Shown one piece after another: positions 23,104 through 24,256 of a stretch of DNA of 24,256 bases. The notes below the pieces were generated by a model that was given only the letters and a program-made list of their open reading frames with translations, did no database searches and was not told the DNA's origin. Each line of letters opens with the position of its first letter. The stretch's first letter is position 1. Both the position numbers and the translations under genes were made by a program. This stretch comes from CAZVRZ01 sp964629965 (lineage in GTDB: Bacteria > Chloroflexota > Anaerolineae > Anaerolineales > UBA4823): assembly GCA_964629965.1 (NCBI GenBank), contig CAZVRZ010000082.1:1-24256 (forward strand). Direction: 5' to 3'.

Positions 23104-23220
23104 TCAGGGCAGCTCGCTGAAGGTGAAGTTGTCGAAGCGCATCGCCACGGGCGCCTTGGTCCAAGCCTGGAAGCCCTGCGGGCGTGTTTTGGGGTAAAAA
23201 AGAGGAACGAATTTAAAAAT
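23104..23220 (-). pseudogene. Possible 3' remnant of a degraded gene
   Basis: On the minus strand a frame ends with GFQAWTKAPVAMRFDNFTFS-ELP and a TGA at 23106-23104. The ending (small residue, RFDNFT, short tail) resembles the C-termini of LamG/concanavalin-like carbohydrate-binding or DUF1080-type domains. No start codon or upstream body exists; coding character is lost beyond about 23220. I read it as a truncated relic, with low certainty. The rest of 22956-23290 holds only promoter-like sequence. Confidence 0.3.
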
Positions 23221-23234
23221 ATTCCCAAAAAGGC

Positions 23235-23277
23235 TTGACAAGAGGGGGGGGGTGAGGATTATACTTGTATAGACAAG
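23235..23277 (+). promoter_or_regulatory. Sigma70-like promoter with an inverted repeat at the start site
   Basis: TTGACA at 23235-23240 and TATACT at 23260-23265 (19-nt spacer; TTATAC at 23259-23264 would give 18) form the best -35/-10 pair in the window. CTTGT-ATAG-ACAAG at 23264-23277 is a 5-bp inverted repeat over the expected start and could be an operator. An ATG with a weak GAAGG site follows at 23291. An unusual run of nine to ten Gs lies in the spacer. Confidence 0.5.
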
Positions 23278-23290
23278 AACGAAGGCTGGG

Positions 23291-23612
23291 ATGAAAAACC
23301 GCCTGTGGTTCTGGCACTTCCTTATTGGTATCTACAAGCGAATTGTTATCGGTGCTGGGGTTGTGGCGCTTTCGTCGTCCGGGTACGTTATCATTGCCAT
23401 CGGGAGGATTAAATGCACCGTCACACTGTTTCCGTTCGCCAGATCATCCATCTCGACCTGCACGCCCTGGTCATCCTGGCACTGCTGCTGCCCAACCTTG
23501 ACAAACGGATACCAGTACCGGTATATTCCGTAATGGGAACATGGTGTTGAGGATGGTAGGCAGCGACCAACAAGCGTTGATCTATGACACCGAGAACCGG
23601 CTGGTGAGGTGA
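23291..23612 (+). pseudogene. Frameshifted RHS-repeat remnant
   Basis: A frame opens at ATG 23291 (MKNRLWFWHFLIGIYKRIVI, hydrophobic) and runs to a TAA at 23531-23533, ending in TLTNGYQYRY. From 23532 the next frame continues as NGNMVLRMVGSDQQALIYDT followed by ENRLVR and TGA at 23610-23612. Joined, this is the standard RHS pattern (YQYRYDxNGNM...LxYDxENRLV), so one repeat is broken by a +1 shift at about 23525-23532. A short ORF with a very good GGGAGG site starts at 23413 (45 codons) in the third frame and may be incidental. RHS repeats build the large shell of polymorphic toxins; this copy cannot make one. Confidence 0.6.
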
Positions 23613-23646
23613 AAAACCCGCAGTTCACCGATGCTTCGAAATTAGT

Positions 23647-23802
23647 ATGGGGACAGATATTATCAAATGGGAAATTGCCGTAAATGGTGAAGAAGTGGTT
23701 AGCCGATTGAATATTCATCCTCTATTCACCCCAGCAGGAACCTGGAATGGGACACCTCTGTTTATGACTATTTGGTATTACGATGTTTTTGGTGGAGCTT
23801 AG
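23647..23802 (+). CDS. Short A+T-rich ORF, possible remnant of a toxin C-terminal tip
   Basis: A 51-codon ORF (MGTDIIKWEIAVNGEEVVSR ... WYYDVFGGA) ends with TAG 2 nt before the next ATG. The frame is open further upstream to about 23611 without another start codon. Base composition drops sharply relative to the genes on the left. I recognise no family. Its position directly after an RHS repeat and directly before a small membrane protein is that of a variable C-terminal toxin tip; that role is inference. It may not be translated alone. Confidence 0.3.
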   Translation: MGTDIIKWEIAVNGEEVVSRLNIHPLFTPAGTWNGTPLFMTIWYYDVFGGA

Positions 23803-23804
23803 TA

Positions 23805-24011
23805 ATGATTAATATTAAGCGCTTTATTAAGTGGGTCATGGAAAACAATGTCCGAAAAATATTATTTGCTTGTATCCTATCAATGTTGACTTATATCCTG
23901 CTGGAATGGGATGATTTTTTTACTGATCCTATAAAGATTCTTTTACTTGGACTTGCCATTAATATCACTATGGGTTTATTAGCTTACTTGTCTAGGTTGC
24001 GCTCAAAGTAG
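23805..24011 (+). CDS. Small membrane protein, candidate immunity protein
   Basis: The protein is 68 residues from ATG 23805, with GGAG at 23794-23797 (7-nt spacing), a good ribosome site. The N-terminus is basic (MINIKRFIKWVMENNVRKIL). Two hydrophobic spans follow: about residues 18-34 (KILFACILSMLTYILLE) and 44-62 (ILLLGLAINITMGLLAYLS). The C-terminus is basic (RLRSK). The gene is A+T-rich, unlike the window. Small membrane proteins in this place behind RHS toxin ends are often immunity proteins, but no family is recognised here. Its stop (TAG) is followed in the same frame by an RHS fragment. Confidence 0.5.
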   Translation: MINIKRFIKWVMENNVRKILFACILSMLTYILLEWDDFFTDPIKILLLGLAINITMGLLAYLSRLRSK

Positions 24012-24256
24012 CGGTTAGATTTCTCTGAATACACTGCACTAAATTTGTCGTGTTGTGCGGGTGCGCCAGTGTTGCAAACGGACTACGAATACTTTGACTG
24101 GGATGTGACAAATGGGATTGGATGGCTGAAATATATCCAGAGCGGCACGCCTGCCAGCCCCACCTCGCTGCAGGACCTGCGCTATTACAACGCGAGCAAT
24201 GCACCGGCATATGATGGGGTGGGCAACCTGCTCAACATCTACGACTACAAACACCC
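24012..24256 (+). pseudogene. RHS-repeat fragment, 5'-truncated and running off the window
   Basis: An open frame without an early start codon runs from just after the small protein's TAG to the window end. It reads LQTDYEYFDWDVTNGIGWLK, then YIQSGTPASPTSLQDLRYYN and APAYDGVGNLLNIYDYK. The KYIQSGTPASPTSLQDLRY and YDGVGNLLNIYD elements are typical RHS/YD-repeat core. It could be an orphan RHS cassette downstream of an immunity gene, or the interior of a broken RHS gene. The first codons (24012-24065) do not look like RHS, so the join lies there. What follows beyond 24256 decides which reading is right. Confidence 0.65.

Noticed and set aside
23413..23550. A 45-codon ORF with an excellent GGGAGG ribosome site
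   Set aside because: Listed only as a possibility within the RHS remnant: it lies in a third frame over RHS-like sequence and ends shortly after the frameshift site; no family recognised.
23332..23718. A 128-codon minus-strand frame
   Set aside because: Antisense to the RHS remnant; no start signals and no recognisable motif, while the plus strand shows RHS repeats.

Overview
The window looks like a chromosomal segment of a Chloroflexota bacterium, most likely of the Anaerolineae. I infer this from the moderately high G+C, the Thr/Pro-rich linkers on exported proteins, the MoxR-DUF58-DUF4129-DUF4350 gene set and the style of the RHS repeats; no marker gene proves it. A run of ten Ns inside ilvB shows that this is a scaffolded assembly, probably from a metagenome.

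Region 1 (1-6530, mostly minus strand) is a branched-chain amino acid operon in the transcription order ilvD-ilvB-ilvN-ilvC-leuA. leuA runs off the left edge. Together the genes cover acetohydroxyacid synthase (large and small subunits), ketol-acid reductoisomerase, dihydroxyacid dehydratase and the first committed step to leucine. Upstream of ilvD is a leader of about 220 nt that I consider the best find here. It holds a 38-codon ORF in which 17 codons are Leu, Ile or Val. A perfect 11-bp terminator stem follows the ORF, and a segment inside the ORF can pair with the terminator's 5' arm as an antiterminator. This reads as an E. coli ilvL-style attenuator in a phylum where I do not know of one being described.

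Region 2 (6507-16784, plus strand) is a compact, probably co-transcribed block of eight genes: a DUF1361 membrane protein, a multi-pass membrane protein, DUF4129, DUF4350, a secreted HExxH peptidase, a lipoprotein fusing a PsbP-like domain to a family 5 solute-binding protein, a MoxR AAA+ ATPase and a DUF58 protein. Most junctions overlap or lie within 10 nt. The MoxR/DUF58/DUF4129/DUF4350 set is a known but poorly understood cell-envelope module. The peptidase and the solute-binding chimera sit inside it, and no transporter permease is present.

Region 3 (16788-22955) holds short units: a stand-alone homocysteine S-methyltransferase coupled to a PAC2 protein (plus strand); an S9 peptidase followed by a DUF115 (MptE-like) protein (minus strand); a DUF402 protein (plus strand); and a UlaG-like metallo-beta-lactamase-fold hydrolase (minus strand).

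Region 4 (22956-24256) has low coding density and looks like a decayed RHS (polymorphic toxin) locus: a frameshifted RHS repeat remnant, an A+T-rich possible toxin tip, a small membrane protein that could be its immunity partner, and a second RHS fragment that runs off the right edge.
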